Assembly: GCA_900239685.1 (NCBI GenBank)
Contig: OENT01000036.1
Location: 124,001 to 188,000, forward strand
Length of the DNA: 64,000 nucleotides
Source of the DNA: Rotaria macrura
Lineage: Eukaryota; Rotifera; Eurotatoria; Philodinida; Philodinidae
Direction of reading: 5' to 3'
The translations under genes and the position numbers were made by a program. The notes under the pieces are model-generated. The model saw only the letters and a list, made by a program, of their open reading frames with translations, had not been told where the DNA came from and ran no database searches. Shown here piece after piece: positions 23,810 to 37,070 of the stretch (position 1 is its first letter; each line of letters opens with the position of its first letter).

Positions 23810-26800
23810 TCATGGCTGTTGTTTTGTCGACGGTTGTACTTGTTGTTGTTCGAGAGATGACTGTGTCGGTGGAGGATACGAGCGTAATATCGCTTCATCG
23901 GAGACAGACATTGGGTTCGCGCCGGGAAAATTCGCATAACCAAAATTCTACAAAACATAAAATTTTATAAAAAGAATAATCATTAAATTTACTTATAATA
24001 TTAGTTTAAGGAGTTTTCAACGATAAAGTTAAGTCACGAATACATCTCATTAAAAATTTTTAAAAACAACTGAGCTAAATTACTTCAACAATTGAATATG
24101 TTAAAAATATTCATCTCATAACAAGTTGCTTGCTTTTCGATAGATAAATGATTTCATGCACACGGCTTTTGATTTCGATAGATATGTAAATCCTTCTGTT
24201 TGAAATAAGTATTGAAATGTTTTTTTTTCTCTCCTTAGCCATCTAAATACTAACGGATCGTACTCATTCAATTTTACTATAAGAAAGAGGTGTCTTATGA
24301 CTGATAAATAACATACAGAAATATTCCAAGTTGGTGCGAATAGTTGAGGACTAATGCCAGTACTAGTAGCAGCAAGAATTTGTGAAAGAAGTTCTAAATT
24401 AAGACCAGCATTTGTAGGTGCTCGTCCAGTTTTTGTTAATGCATAGGCAGCAGCAGCAGCAGTTGCATTGACATCGATTTGTTCGTATGTAGTTGCAGTT
24501 GCTGATGAAACAGTTGCTGGAATAATAACAGAAGGATTTATTGATGCTGATGGATGATGCGACAGTAGTTCCATATCGGATGATGTGACTTTCTTACTAC
24601 TTGGTACTGTGGTTATGCTTAGTTTCTTAGTTGAGTTATTACTAGTACTTGCAATTGTAGAAGCACTAGTTATGGTCGTCGTGGTAATAGCAGTAGTAGT
24701 TGATGGAGATTGTCGAAGTTGATTTTCAAGAAGTGATTGATGTGTTAGGGAATTCGTTTGACGCGGTGATTTACTTTTCTTTATTGTTTGATGATTGGAG
24801 TCATTATGTTGATGATTTGCATTAGTTGACAAACGTCTCCTCGATGGGGATATTGCTTTTTGTTGCTGTAGTTGTTGTTGAAGTTCTAGTTCAGCTAGAA
24901 GTTTTTGTTGTTTAAGGTGTTGTTGTTCTTTACGTGGACTAGGAGGTACAGCAGCAGATAAGACTGCTGTTGTAGTTGTTGTTGATGTGGATGATAAAGA
25001 TGAAGTTTGCGGTGGTATCGGTGGTGGTGGAGGTAGAACTGGCGGTGAAACTTGACTAATTGTTGTTGCTACGGTTGCTGCTGTTGCTACCGCCGCCGCC
25101 GCCGTCGATGTCGTTGTTGTTGCTATTGTTGCTGTTGTAGATGGAGAAATAGTATCATTGATTGGTAAAATGTCTGAAAGTCGACGTCGAAGATTTGCAT
25201 TTGTAACACGAAGTGAATCTCGACGATGTTTAAGTTCTTCGAATTTTTTTTGTAACGAAGCATTCTCAGATTTAAATTGATATAAACAAGATAACAACGA
25301 CGAGACATCATGTGGCATAGTTTGTTGAAGAAGAAAATCACTCGATAATTCCCATTCTTGTTCAAGAAATTCTTCTAATGTTTGCGGTGGAAATGTTCGT
25401 TGTGGATCAGTGACTACTGATGATGTTGATGTATTTTGTAATGGTCTCCGAGGAAAAAAATCAATACGTGGTATTGCTGTTGTTCCTGTGGTCGGTACTA
25501 CTGAAGATGATGGAATACGACTACGAGACGCTTCTAAAGTTGTGTCTGAAAAAGAAAAACCTGTCAAGATAATGTCTGTATAGTTAAAGTATACAAGAGA
25601 ATGATTCTGCTGGTATTATATAAAGCAAGATTGATTAAGATACGTTTCGGTTTATAGGTTCATGTCAATAGTAATGAAATGTATATATGAGTTGTCATGA
25701 GTTGTAATGATTGTGAAAAGAAAAAATAACAATTATATGGTGGAATGCAATGATTATTATTTTTTTTTTGTTGGAGGAGTAAAGGAGGATTGATGTCATT
25801 TCGATAACTGTACAAGACACTGCAGGAGTTTACATACATTGGAGAAACTTTGATAAACTATTTTTTGTTTGTATTCTTTCAGTAACTTGCTAAAAACTCT
25901 GGCGTGTCAGTATTTTATGATAGGTTTTTTAACTTAAACTGCACGTTAGAATCTCTTCTCAGAAAATGGAATCCTTGTTGCCCTTTGACAGATCTTGTAT
26001 GTGCACAGTAAAACAAATTAGAATTAGCTTCTATGTTTTGGGTCTAACGTATCGACTGATTTGTTTTGAATCCTCTTATCCCATAATCAAACTTAATTTA
26101 TGAACACACGTTAAATTGAATAGGTAAGCTGTGACTAATGTTAACGCTCAAAACAAGCTTGACTTCGTCGTTGTCTCATAATCGATCTCGTGTTGATATT
26201 TGTCACAACGATAGAAGAGTTCGAATCTTCTAACTGTATACATTAGTAATTCCTTTTCATCAAAGTTTTTAAACATAAAAATCGACGAACCTAGTGGAGA
26301 AATTTGAGGTAGCTGTTCATCGGTATGTCCATGTTGTTTAAAAGCATCCGAATTGATATGATTACCAAAATGATCACAAGGAAAGTAATGTGTTGAACGA
26401 GAACTCGATTTCATTTCATCATCGTCGTTTTGATTTTCACATGAACTTCTCTGTATATTTATTAGAGTATCGTTTACTTTTTGTTGTTTCATATTATTAG
26501 TATTGTTATTTGTTGGAGTAGATTTTGTCAATGGACGTTTTAAACCATTCGATAATTGTTGTGCTAATACAGTTTTTTTTGATGGCGGACGACCAACCGG
26601 TCTTGGACCACCTTCAGTTGAATGTTGACGTTTCTTACATGGTTGTCCGTCTTTACTTAATTTAATAGAAAGTTTACGTTTTTTATTTATTTCATAATCT
26701 TCATCGTTATCTTCATCTCTGAAGTAAAGAAACACAACGACAGAATTTCGTTTTCAAGGTCAATACTTATGGTTTATTTTCACTTACTTGATTTTTGTTA

Positions 26801-28941
26801 TGAGCGGTTTTTTTATTGAATTTAATTTTATACTTGTCGATATTACATCCGTTGAATGTCGTTGTTTAATAGAAGATTTATTATTAGGATGGTCATTCGG
26901 AGAAGATGTAGAACATTGAGATGTTACAAATTTTTCTTCGACAGAATTTAATGTTGATAGATGACGATCAGGAGTTCCCGTAGATGATTTTGAATTATCA
27001 ATTGTTTTCTCTCTGTTAAATACAAGAGTAAAAACATGTGATGATTATTCTAATTAATAGTATAAAATACTCAGATAAAAATCCGACATAGTTCTTCAAA
27101 TAGGAGTCAGTAAAACTGTGTCTAAAATTATTTTTCAAAAATCTAATATGAAAGACTTGACACTATTTAATAGCAAAAAGCAAAACAAAAGATTTCTTCA
27201 TTCTATACGATTGATAGAACTTCGTTAGGAATCCTTGCCGAAGATTTAAAGATATTTTACTCACTGAACTACTATTTTTTGTTTTCAATAGAAGAAATAG
27301 ATCTGTAGAAAATATTTTTTCCATGTGAACTTGTTCTCGTATGTTATAAATACTAACCTGATATCTTTCGTTGATGTATCCGATTTTTTTATCATCACTG
27401 TTGTTTTATCTTTGTCATCTGTTTGATTTGTTTGTGATGGATTTGAACTTCGTTCTTCTTTATTCAATTGAACGAATTGTGAAAGATCATTGAGTGATCT
27501 ATTATTATTCGTTTCATCAGTTAGTTTTGTTTTTTTTTGTAACGAGGAATTTGACGACGAGGATGACGACGATCGTGAATGACATTTCTGTTGTACAACT
27601 GGTGAAGTCGGTGTTGAAGATGATGTTGATGATGATAATGATGAATTTGTATTTGATGATGATTTTCGTTTTAATATATCGATAGTATAAAAAGCACGTG
27701 AAACAGGCGTCTGCTGTTCATCGCTTGTAGTCGTTTGATTATTTGTATCATCTAATATTGATGATGATGATGATGATGGTTCATTTGTCTCACTAGCCGC
27801 TGCTTCAGCTGCTGCAGCAGCAACAAAGTCCGATAATTGTGATGGACTTGTTTTTTCTTTTGATAGTGCCTGCTAAAAAAATAAAGAACATTAAATAAAA
27901 TAAAATCTGTTTTCAATTATTTTAACAATACAATAACAATCCTTTTGCTTTGTTTTCGTTTTGCTCACCTGTCGTTTTAATTGTTCTACAGAGGCTAATG
28001 CATTCGGTGAATATTGAAATGCTTGTATTTGACGTATAAATTTCTTAACAAAAAACAACAAATTTTTATCAAATAAGTTAATTCGAAAATATTCTTCATA
28101 CTGAAAGTTTTGGACGATGTTGTTCACAATAAATTGGATATAAACAATTATTTTTTCTAACATCTTCACATAGTAAGCCATTGGCTTGTGCACATGTGAC
28201 ATGAAAGACTTGTGAACAATTTTTAACTGTACATCCACAACATGCACCACTTGATGCAATCAATTTTGAACGTCCATTTTGTAGACAAATCGAACATTCT
28301 TGTGCAAAACGTGCTGCTGGAATTTTCGATAATAGTATGGGTTCCATTGTAGCATCATCACCAAACGACACTTCAGGTATGTATAATGCACAAACAACAT
28401 GTGCCCAACCACCATCAGATGTTCGTTTCATTGCACCTTCGATCGTCGGACATAAACGGCATGGCTAAGAATATAGGAATGAATTAAATTCAAAATGGAA
28501 ATTAATCACATGTCATTATTCTTCATACCGCTCGAATATCACCAGCTTCACATCGACCACAATACCAATCACCATCGGGTATTGAAACAATACCATAGCA
28601 TGCTAAATAAAATTACAATATTTTCTCACGACTAGACTATTTAATCATGTATTGCTTTTAGTCTTACCGGTATGACAAGCAACTGTACATCCTTTTCCAT
28701 CACAATAGACAAGAGCGTTATTAGGAAAGCCTTGATCATCTGAACAAACACAACAACCACCAACGAGTTCTTCGTTATTATCCAAACCGTTTTTTTTTAA
28801 TGTTGTTGTCGTCGTTGTTGTTGCATGATGTTCATCGTCATTTCTATTATCTTGTGTTTTATTTTTATGATGAAAACCATTTTTACTTTCTCCATTACCA
28901 CTACCATTAATCGTTGGCAATACTGTTTTTGTATCTTTCAT
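23810..28941 (-). CDS. MLLT10: AF10/AF17-family PHD-finger protein, DOT1L cofactor
   Basis: 1,106 residues in nine exons: 28941-28668, 28602-28529, 28464-28102, 28043-27969, 27872-27358, 27012-26788, 26718-26291, 25545-24317, 23947-23810. All phases agree. PHD1 starts at residue about 63 (GGCCVCSDD ... YCDGKGC ... ACYGI). A zinc knuckle and extended PHD2 follow (CRLCP, GGWAHVVCALYIPEV, FHVTCAQANGLLCE). This is the PZP module, which reads unmodified H3K27 in the human protein. At residues about 705-775 lies the OM-LZ helix (TLEEFLEQEWE, then DVSSLLSCLYQFKSEN), the DOT1L-binding part. Between and after are nuclear-type basic stretches (GRPPSKK) and low-complexity Thr/Ser/Ala/Gln/Pro runs. Length is close to human AF10 (about 1,070). 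Vertebrates have two paralogues, AF10 and AF17 (MLLT6); this should be the single precursor type. It acts in the nucleus to promote H3K79 methylation (family knowledge). Confidence 0.93.
25546..26290 (-). other. Long intron of the AF10 gene
   Basis: 745 nt between exons 7 and 8. Donor CTAG|GTTCGT, acceptor TTTTTCAG. No open frame or repeat of note apart from a T run. Confidence 0.6.
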
Positions 28942-29464
28942 TGAATGTTAATTAAAATAAAAACGAAAAACAAATTGAAAGTTTTTCCCTTCGTTTTTCT
29001 TTTTGATCAATAAGAATATTGACAATAATACATCTGAAAAAAAAGAAGAATGAAGAAAAAAAAAGAAAAAGAAAAGGTCCTTGACATATCGTTGATAGCA
29101 ATAACTAGATGTCACGTTTTTTTTTTCTTTCGATTTGTTTTTCTTCTATATTGGACTTGTGTTTTAATCCTGTAGCAAGAAATGAAAAGAACGAATAGAA
29201 CCATGGTACTCAACAACTAAACTTGTTTATTATCATTAATATTATTATTATTATTGAAAAAGAAAAAGCCACAGACAACCATTCATAGTAATGATAGCCT
29301 TGTCATCCATCACGTTAGAGGATATGTCAGTTTCTATAAATGGCCGACTATCTGCTCATGGTAAAACATGGCCATGTTTGGATCTAATCAGTGTGTTTAT
29401 TTTTTGACAATCATATTCATTTGGAGACTTTTCTTTCCTTGTGTATAGTATTTCTTTTCTCTCT
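28942..29464. promoter_or_regulatory. Bidirectional promoter region between AF10 and MGRN1-like genes
   Basis: The two start codons face away from each other 523 nt apart (28941 minus, 29465 plus). The interval has A/G-rich (29039-29072) and T-rich tracts and an ATT repeat (29235-29256). No TATA box is convincing. A shared promoter is inferred from the spacing only. Confidence 0.5.
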
Positions 29465-32400
29465 ATGGGCATCTATTATAGTTTGATATCGGCATTTTCA
29501 ACACCGACATCAACTACTAATGGAAATGCTCATTCAATAATACACTTAAAATCTTTAAAACATCGACGACGTCGTCATAAGCGACATCATTTATTAAATC
29601 ATTTCTTCTTGGGCACAAATAATTTTCTTCTCAATCGACAAACACATGCATGTCTCTTTCATGAATATTACAATATATTAAATTCAAAATCAGATTTATT
29701 GTCACCAGTCTATTTGCATTTATCATTACCAGAATCTAGTCATTCGACAGTAATACGTCCGATCAAATGTACGATTGCAATACGACGAGATTCTTTAAAA
29801 TTAGTACATCATTACGATGATTGCTATTCAATCGATTTTATATTTGATGCCGATCGACCAGTTCAAATCAACAGTATGTTTGAACGAATATCGATTTTCT
29901 TCTAAACTAATTCTTGTTTTTTCTTTGTATTCTTTCTAGTCTATTTTATGGCACATGAAGTCCATGCAAATAATCATGGATCTTTATCATATATGTGTTG
30001 TGAAAAAGTCAAGCGCTCAGGGAAATTTAAACAGTACTATGCATTTATTCGACCGGCTGGCCATGGACAATTATTTTCATCGATTAAACATGATATTCGA
30101 ATACCATTATCAATTGTAAATGAACAACATGATGATTGTCTGATGACTGAACGATTTTATCCAATTGTTATTGTTTGTAAAGCAATCAATACTGATTTGA
30201 TTAGGTAATTCTTCATTGTTATTTAAAATTAACTCAAAACAATTTTCATAGAGACGTAGTTTCTATCGGATTAAAAAGTTCGTTTTGAATTAAGATAGGA
30301 AGGAGTTCATGAACTATGAATTTCTTGAAGACATTTCTATAGTTGAAACGTTGCATTATTATGAATTTTCAATACCAAAACTCTCCTGGAAAAACAAATA
30401 CTAGGCTTTTTTATTATGTAAATTTTAAATCACTTCTACTGTTCTATTAGAATGTATTTCTCTCTTGTTTATGTATATTTTTGAGAAATTTATATTTTCA
30501 AAATTTGTATTTTACGATCGAATGATTTAAATTATTTACAAGAAAGTATAGTCAGTAAAGTTTATAATTACGAATTTTCAAGTCGAAATATGAGATTTAA
30601 CTTAGAAGGACTATAGCACTTGTTGAAAGCTTAACGTAAAGATTTCGTATGAATATTGCATTCAAACAACACTTACTAATGTACGAATCGTTATTTGGAT
30701 AATCGTCATAGATAACATATGTTTAAATATAGTTGTTCGATAGAATAGCATTTGAAAAGTCATAAATTTGATACTACTCACGTGTAGAGAGTCGTGTTAC
30801 ATTTCAAGGTTTTTACTCTCAACATCAGTATATAATGTCTTTAAAATCGATGTGAATCAAACTCAATAAAAAGTTATTGGCAACAACTAGTTACCTGTTG
30901 TTTTTCATCAATCGAAAGAAGAGAATACTTTACTTGTCTTTATCTCGTACGATATTTATTCTGAAAGTTATTATTATCGGAACTTATTCAAATAAAGTAT
31001 ATGACAACATTGACCTGTTTTCAAGGACATTCTGATGGAAATCGAGTATAATCTATTCAGATAGAGACTAGATGTTTTTTTCTTCAAATTTTTCAAATTT
31101 TCCCTCACAATAATAGAAAATAATTGATATAGCTCTACTGATCAGCAGTTGTTGAAGATGATAGTTTTCAAATTAATTCTCTTTCGTATATAATCAAGAA
31201 GAAAATAGACATCCGGAGTTTTTCTCTTTCGATTGTTCACAAACAGCAGGCCATGAGTTGTCAATTTACGATGTTAACACCCACTCGTGTCTAATCATGA
31301 TACGGATATTAGGTTGAAAAAAAAATGCGATCTCACCATGTTCGTATGACTTCGTCATTAGTTCTAAATTCTTATCTTTCTATGAATTTAGAAGTGATTG
31401 ACTAGATTATAGTGTGTCAAACTAGTAAATATTTGTTTTGACTAGGAAAATGTAAACTAATCAGTTTTACAGATAGATAATCTAATCGTGAATATTATCA
31501 TAACAAAAAAAAAAACGTCTATCCATTAAATAAATTTTCTAGAAACTTGTATAATGTACTTGGTTATTTTCTGTATCGTAGATTTAAGAAGAAATATTGA
31601 GCGTTTTCAATATTGAATGAGTATAATTTTCCTCGAGATCGTATTAAACGGTTTCCTTTTCATTGAAACTACGGAAGAAGAGAATGAACTTGATATTCAT
31701 AGATTTATTCCTGTTATTGGATCATATATCATTGTTTGATTATTTTAATGAAGCATTATCAAGAGCTTTGTTTCTAATAGAAAAGAGCAAACTATTGTGT
31801 CATGAAGCCCAATATTTGTTGTTTTTTTCGACATACGAATATCAAATCATGTTTTATTTATTTTTAGAAAACCAAAAACAATCTGTGGTACAATGGTGAA
31901 TGAACATAACAATATTTCTAAAGCAGTTTTTCCCACGTTCGATCAATATCATATTATTTTAGCAACAATCAAATATTGTCAATTCAATAATCAAACTACA
32001 ACTTCAGATCAAGCATCCATCAATTTACTTAGTCAGAAACATGTTTACAATGGAATCATATTTAAACTGTTTGAATTCTATGGCATTGAAAATCATCAAT
32101 CGAAATTCTCAACAACTAGTTTAAATCATCGAAGAAAACTTTCTACAAGAAGAAAACCTTTAATCAAAGTTGTTACCGCACCGACAGTTACAAGAAATGA
32201 TCAATTATCAAATATAAATTCACAGAAACGGTAAGAGAAAATAACTACTCATTATTTCCTTAGTTATTAAAATGAGAACCATGATAATTAAAATTGATAA
32301 TTTAAGTTTATATAAGAGTCGCATGAAAATCTTGGTAGTATAAGAAAATACTTTTCAATGTTCATCCAACAGTATGTTGCAACGAAGTCAACATTGTTCT

Positions 32401-33500
32401 ATGGAATGCATTGTGAGAAGTTTTACACATGAGTAGATGCAAAGAATTGTCGAAAAATTTGTAGTAGACACGCACATTCACTTGTCGAAATATCAAATTT
32501 CCGGAAACTTGCTCTTTGTCACAGTCATTATGAAGAAAAAAAATTAAGTTTATTTGAAAATTCATCATGTCAACAGAAAAAAGAAATATTCTTTTCTGTT
32601 AAAAATCTTCACTACATTCAATTGATTATTAGATTTATAAATAGACAAAATTCTGATATCGAGGCTCTAGTTTTTAAGTTTCATTATTCATTGAAATTTG
32701 AATTTTAAACTCATTAGAATAATCGAGTTTTGTCTTTAGATAATAATGATGATGAATATTCTAAAAATTTGTCCTATGCGATTGAAGTATTCTTGCAGGA
32801 CTCGCATGAGTTCAAATAGCGAGACACTAATTCTTCCGATTCCCTGGTAAGATAATTAATCATTCGTAGTATCATGATGTATGGAAATAACAAACATTTC
32901 TTTTTTTTTTTATTAACTTCGAGAATAATCGATTATTTATTTATTAAACAGATCCTTCCCTAAGATTGATTAATACATAGACTAGACGTAACTAATTCTA
33001 TATTTACATATGAAATTGATTTTATGTTTAGTATCCATGACATATCATTATTCAATCAAGAAAGTAAACAAATACGTAAAATAAAAAAATCTTTATCGTG
33101 TATGGATTTAATACTGAGTAATAGAAATGAAAGTACTTGTGTCATTTGTTTAACGGATATACGAAATGTTTTACTTCTTCCATGTCGACATTTATGTTTA
33201 TGTAGATCTTGTGCTGAGAATCTCAAATTTCAATCAGCCAATTGCCCCATTTGTCGTATCCCATTTCGTGCCTTATTGCAAATAAATGCTTTACGTCATC
33301 GTGAAATCTATCAATATGATAGCGAGGAAAATAATTATAATGATGAATATATTTATGAAAATATATCGATTATCGATGCTTTAAACTTAGCAACAACAAT
33401 GATAAAAAAGAGTTCAACCAAACAAATAACAACTACGGATTATCATGAATCAATGATAACGACTGATTTCAAGTATTTTTGCAGTGAACATATTGTATAG
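29465..33500 (+). CDS. MGRN1/RNF157-type RING E3 ubiquitin ligase
   Basis: 501 residues in four exons: 29465-29873, 29940-30204, 31868-32230, 33032-33500, all in phase. I chose the ATG at 29465 because it gives MGIYYS, an N-myristoylation-like start (Gly2, Ser6) as in MGRN1; an in-frame non-ATG extension lies upstream. The central domain has the family marks HFFLGTNNFL, RRDSLKLVHHYDD and IDFIFDAD. The C3HC4 RING is at residues about 382-421: CVICLTDIRN, PCRHLCLC, SCAENLKFQSANCPICRIPF, followed by RALLQINALR. The end keeps a degenerate copy of the YEPISLLEAL segment (YENISIIDALN). Family members ubiquitinate TSG101 and modulate receptor trafficking (MGRN1, melanocortin/MEGF8). MGRN1 and RNF157 are vertebrate duplicates, so no single symbol is given. 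The family's PSAP motif was not seen. Confidence 0.93.
30205..31867 (+). other. Long intron of the MGRN1-like gene
   Basis: 1,663 nt, donor ATTAG|GTAATT, acceptor TTTTTAG. AT-rich. No second gene or mobile element recognised. Confidence 0.6.
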
Positions 33501-34544
33501 TATCTGTGATATTACCAAAAAAAAAGTCTATCGATATTTTATTCATTATTTATGGATAGAGGTAGTCGTATTTTTTTTCTTCTTTTATCTTATTTTTATT
33601 TCATATTGAATTGCATGTGGAATCTATTTGTTTTTCGTTTATTCCCAAACAATATTCTATTAATTATGAATATTATTAAAACTACCAGCGATTAATATTT
33701 CTTTTCTTTTTCTTAACTAAAAAGCATTTTTTTTAATCTGATTTGATGATATCTACTGTCTGTTGTTGAGTGGCATCAAACAGTAGGAACAAGGATGATT
33801 GTTTGTTCATCTACGGTAAGAAATATGAATAGATCTGTTCTTTTCTTTCTTTCTTTCTTTTTCTGCTTATTATATACGAGATGTGAGCATGATTGTGGGT
33901 CAAGTAATCATAATCATTTGCCGATGGGCACTCGCCGCCTATCTTGAGTAAATATTAGTGCAAACGAGACGAAGCAAAAAAGGAGGTAAAAACTACTTTC
34001 TATTGTACATGATGCATGTGTCTTACATGCAATGCACCTTATCGAATTCAATCTACTTAATGTTTTAGATTGATCGATGGTAGTTGACGAAAGATTTTAA
34101 CCAGACATATTGAATGTTCTGTTCTGAGTTGTTTTGTGCCCTATTAAGTGAAAAGAAAATTTCCGAGAAACTGATGGAAGACATTCGATTATGACTAGTG
34201 AATCAAGCAGAAAAAGATATGGTTTATGTCAATTTTTAATGATTTCCGATATGGTTTTTTTTTGTTGTTACCATTCGCTAAGCACTGAGTGACCATGCAT
34301 TCTCATCTATCATTCGTGCATGATTGCAGTTCTTATGTAAATGGGTTAGTGCTGATCAGACATCGGTTATTTTCTATCATCTGTCTTATGTGTATATGAA
34401 GAAGAAGGAAAAGAAGAAGAAAAAGCGAAATGAGCAGCAGAGAAGAATGAAGATTAATTTCATTGTAGAAACGGGCGGGAGACCTCTTTAGGGAATCCTA
34501 TTGGAAATTGATTTCGGAGAAAAAAAGAAGACGAAGGAGAAAAC

Positions 34545-34564
34545 GAAGAAGAAGAAGAAGAAGA
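34545..34564. repeat. GAA triplet run
   Basis: Uninterrupted GAA repeats at the end of a 170-nt purine-rich stretch. Confidence 0.85.
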
Positions 34565-35040
34565 GCACGGAGCAATGATGCTGTTATTGATGTGGTTGCA
34601 TCAACGTCATTGCAGACTTCCTTTAATAACAAACTGTTCTGATGAAGAGAATGTCAGTGCAATTGTGAAACTAGACAAGCAACAACTTAGAATAAGAAAT
34701 ATCATTTTCTTTTTCCTGTTTTGTTCTTCCTTTGCACTTAAGTTCGTCGAAAAGAAGTAAAGAAAAAAAAACTGAAAGCTATTTTTCATCGTCTTATTAT
34801 TTGTATGCTTATCATAAGGTCTGATTTCGTCATTTTCTATTGCTTGATTAATCCAACTGACTTTCCCATCTGCTGATGCCAGAATCGAGTATAAGAATGT
34901 CATAATGATGACTCTTACTAGTAGTCGATAGATGATGGAATAAAAGGAATGAGTAGTCCCGATAGTAGTATTCCTATTGAACACTATCAAATGGCGGTTA
35001 AAAGAATACATACTATCATCTCATCAGTTCATTGCTCCGT

Positions 35041-35135
35041 CTCTCCCTCTCTCTCTCTCTCTCTCTCGCTGTATATGTGTATAAATATATGTATATGTAT
35101 GTATGCATGTATGCGTGTGTGTATGTATGTGCTCG
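35041..35135. repeat. CT dinucleotide run followed by TATG/TGTG repeats
   Basis: CT repeats at 35041-35068 pass into imperfect TATG, TGCA and TGTG units. They produce spurious open frames rich in Ser-Leu or Glu-Arg. Confidence 0.85.
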
Positions 35136-36238
35136 TGTGTGAATGTTTATGTTGGCCTACTGTATGTTCTTCATACAGTTTTTCTTCATTTAATGATTGC
35201 TCAGTGAGATCATTAACACTAACACACGTGTCAGATCCGTTAAGTTTACTTTGATTACTTATTCTTTTCTTCGTGTGAACATGGATCATTTCGTCAAATG
35301 AATGACATTTACATTTCTAATGGTATAAAAAAAACAAAATAAAAAGAAAGCAAAGATGTATATACTAGTATTCTATTTGTAAAGGTTGATGCACTTCTCT
35401 TTCAATGTTAGTTTTCTTTTTCTTTCTTTTCTCCTTTTTGTTATGTTGTTCTTCTTCATGCGCATTTATACAAATTTCACGAGCCACATTCATCATTACA
35501 GGTGAAATAAAAACGTGAATTGTAGACATAGAAAAGTCCACATAATACAACGAGCAATCTTCTATCACAGCACCAATGTCGTTTCCTTTTTGGAAAAAAA
35601 AATAGGAATGAAGTCAGAAAAGCTCCTTCTTATTCTTTGTCGCCGTTTTTCCTTCTTGTTCTTCGTTTTATTCTCTTGCTACTATTCTGCCTTTTTTTCT
35701 GCTCGTCCTCGACGACAGAGAAACTGCACGGCGACAAAAGAAAATGCATTTTTTCCATAACGACTCTTGTCCCGTTAACGATAATGATCCTTTATTTGAT
35801 GGCGACGGGCAAGGCCAACAAGCCACTTTGTAAAGTCCACAATCATTGTCACGATCAGTAATTAGATTGTATTTCTTGTTTCTATCTTTTTATATGAAGT
35901 TTGGCATATTATTTTTTTTTGACTGTCACATATCACACATAGGCACGTTGCTTTAAGTTAACGAAATAAAATATCTCTATAAAGATGTGCACTATATACA
36001 TATATACAAAAATATATCCCAATAACCTTTCATCCGAGCATTTACTGTAAAGAAATACATCGAATGATTAGGAATTTGTTTATTAAGAGAAAAGCTAAGC
36101 AGAAGAAGCACGAGAGAGGAATTTTCGTATGATTTTATTGCGAGTTTATGTGACTGCAACTGTCGTTCTTGCATGATCGACTAAATGCGTAAGCAAGCCA
36201 ACGGCTAACATGCGCACAGCGAACAAAACCAAGGAATA

Positions 36239-36276
36239 GTAGTTGTAGTTGTAGTAGTAGTAGTAGAAGAAGAAGA
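36239..36276. repeat. AGT/AGA triplet repeat
   Basis: Runs of GTAGTTGTAG, then AGT and AGA triplets, next to a CT run at 36298-36311. Confidence 0.8.
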
Positions 36277-37070
36277 ACAAGAAAAGGTTCCATTTACTCT
36301 CTCTCTCTCTTTGCGTCTTCCTACTTGTTGCCGTTTGCTCTTGCTCGTCGCGTACCTTCGCGTTCGCCTACTCAGCTCTACTATTTTTCTCGCCTTTGCT
36401 TTTACTCCACGAACGATATGAATTGCGACAAACAGCGTTCTCGTTTAGATCATAGACATGCAAAAAAAAAAACGAAGCATGTTTATTTATTACGATAAGT
36501 GTCGCATGTTCGATGTTGTCGTTATAGATAGATACAATATATGATCCGTCGTGTATAAGAAAATCGAGACTTTACTGAACTACATACAACAATCAAGGTT
36601 AACAATACACATGAATACTAGTTCAATATTGAACAAAACAAAACAAAGAAAGAAGATAAAATATATAGAAAACAGATAGAAAAACAGTATCATTTATCTC
36701 TTTCTTTGTTCGTAATTGTGTAGATGAAAAGAACACAAGTGCTTATGTTGGATGCATGATTGATGATGAATACATCACTTGGTTTCCTTTTTCCTCATAT
36801 ATTATCATGCAGTTTTATTCTTAAATATTTATGAATATTTTTAGATTTTATTTTGTTTTCTTTTCCTTTTTTGTTTCTTCATCTTCTTTCTATTCCTTGT
36901 TTAACATCATGTTCAAGTATAGCAACATAATGGAAGCATTTATCATGTGTACATAAGCATCTTCAAAAGTTGTGTGTAAGTAGATGATATAATTTTTAAA
37001 AATGATCATTAAATAATTGCGCACTATCATTTACTATGTTGTAGAATAAAAAGAAACGCACGTGCTCAGA

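Larger units (their letters stand above)
33501..37070. other. Intergenic region with purine and CT tracts upstream of the PCTAIRE kinase gene
   Basis: Holds a GAA-rich stretch (about 34398-34566), a CT run with adjoining TATG repeats (35041-35135), AGT/AGA triplets (36239-36276) and a comparatively GC-rich block (about 36315-36420) with TTGCTCGTCGCG. The last is the best candidate for the kinase core promoter or 5' UTR, but this is inference. No coding gene seen. Confidence 0.5.

Noticed and set aside
25123..25365. Minus-strand frame overlapping the AF10 OM-LZ exon
   Set aside because: Shadow of the real coding frame, which carries the conserved helix.
27494..27685. Plus-strand Met/Leu-rich frame
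   Set aside because: Antisense of the Ser/Asp-rich AF10 exon 5; repeats of ATG arise from CAT codons.
34575..35289. Open frames around the CT/TATG repeats on both strands
   Set aside because: Translations of simple repeats (Ser-Leu and Glu-Arg runs) with no conserved domain.
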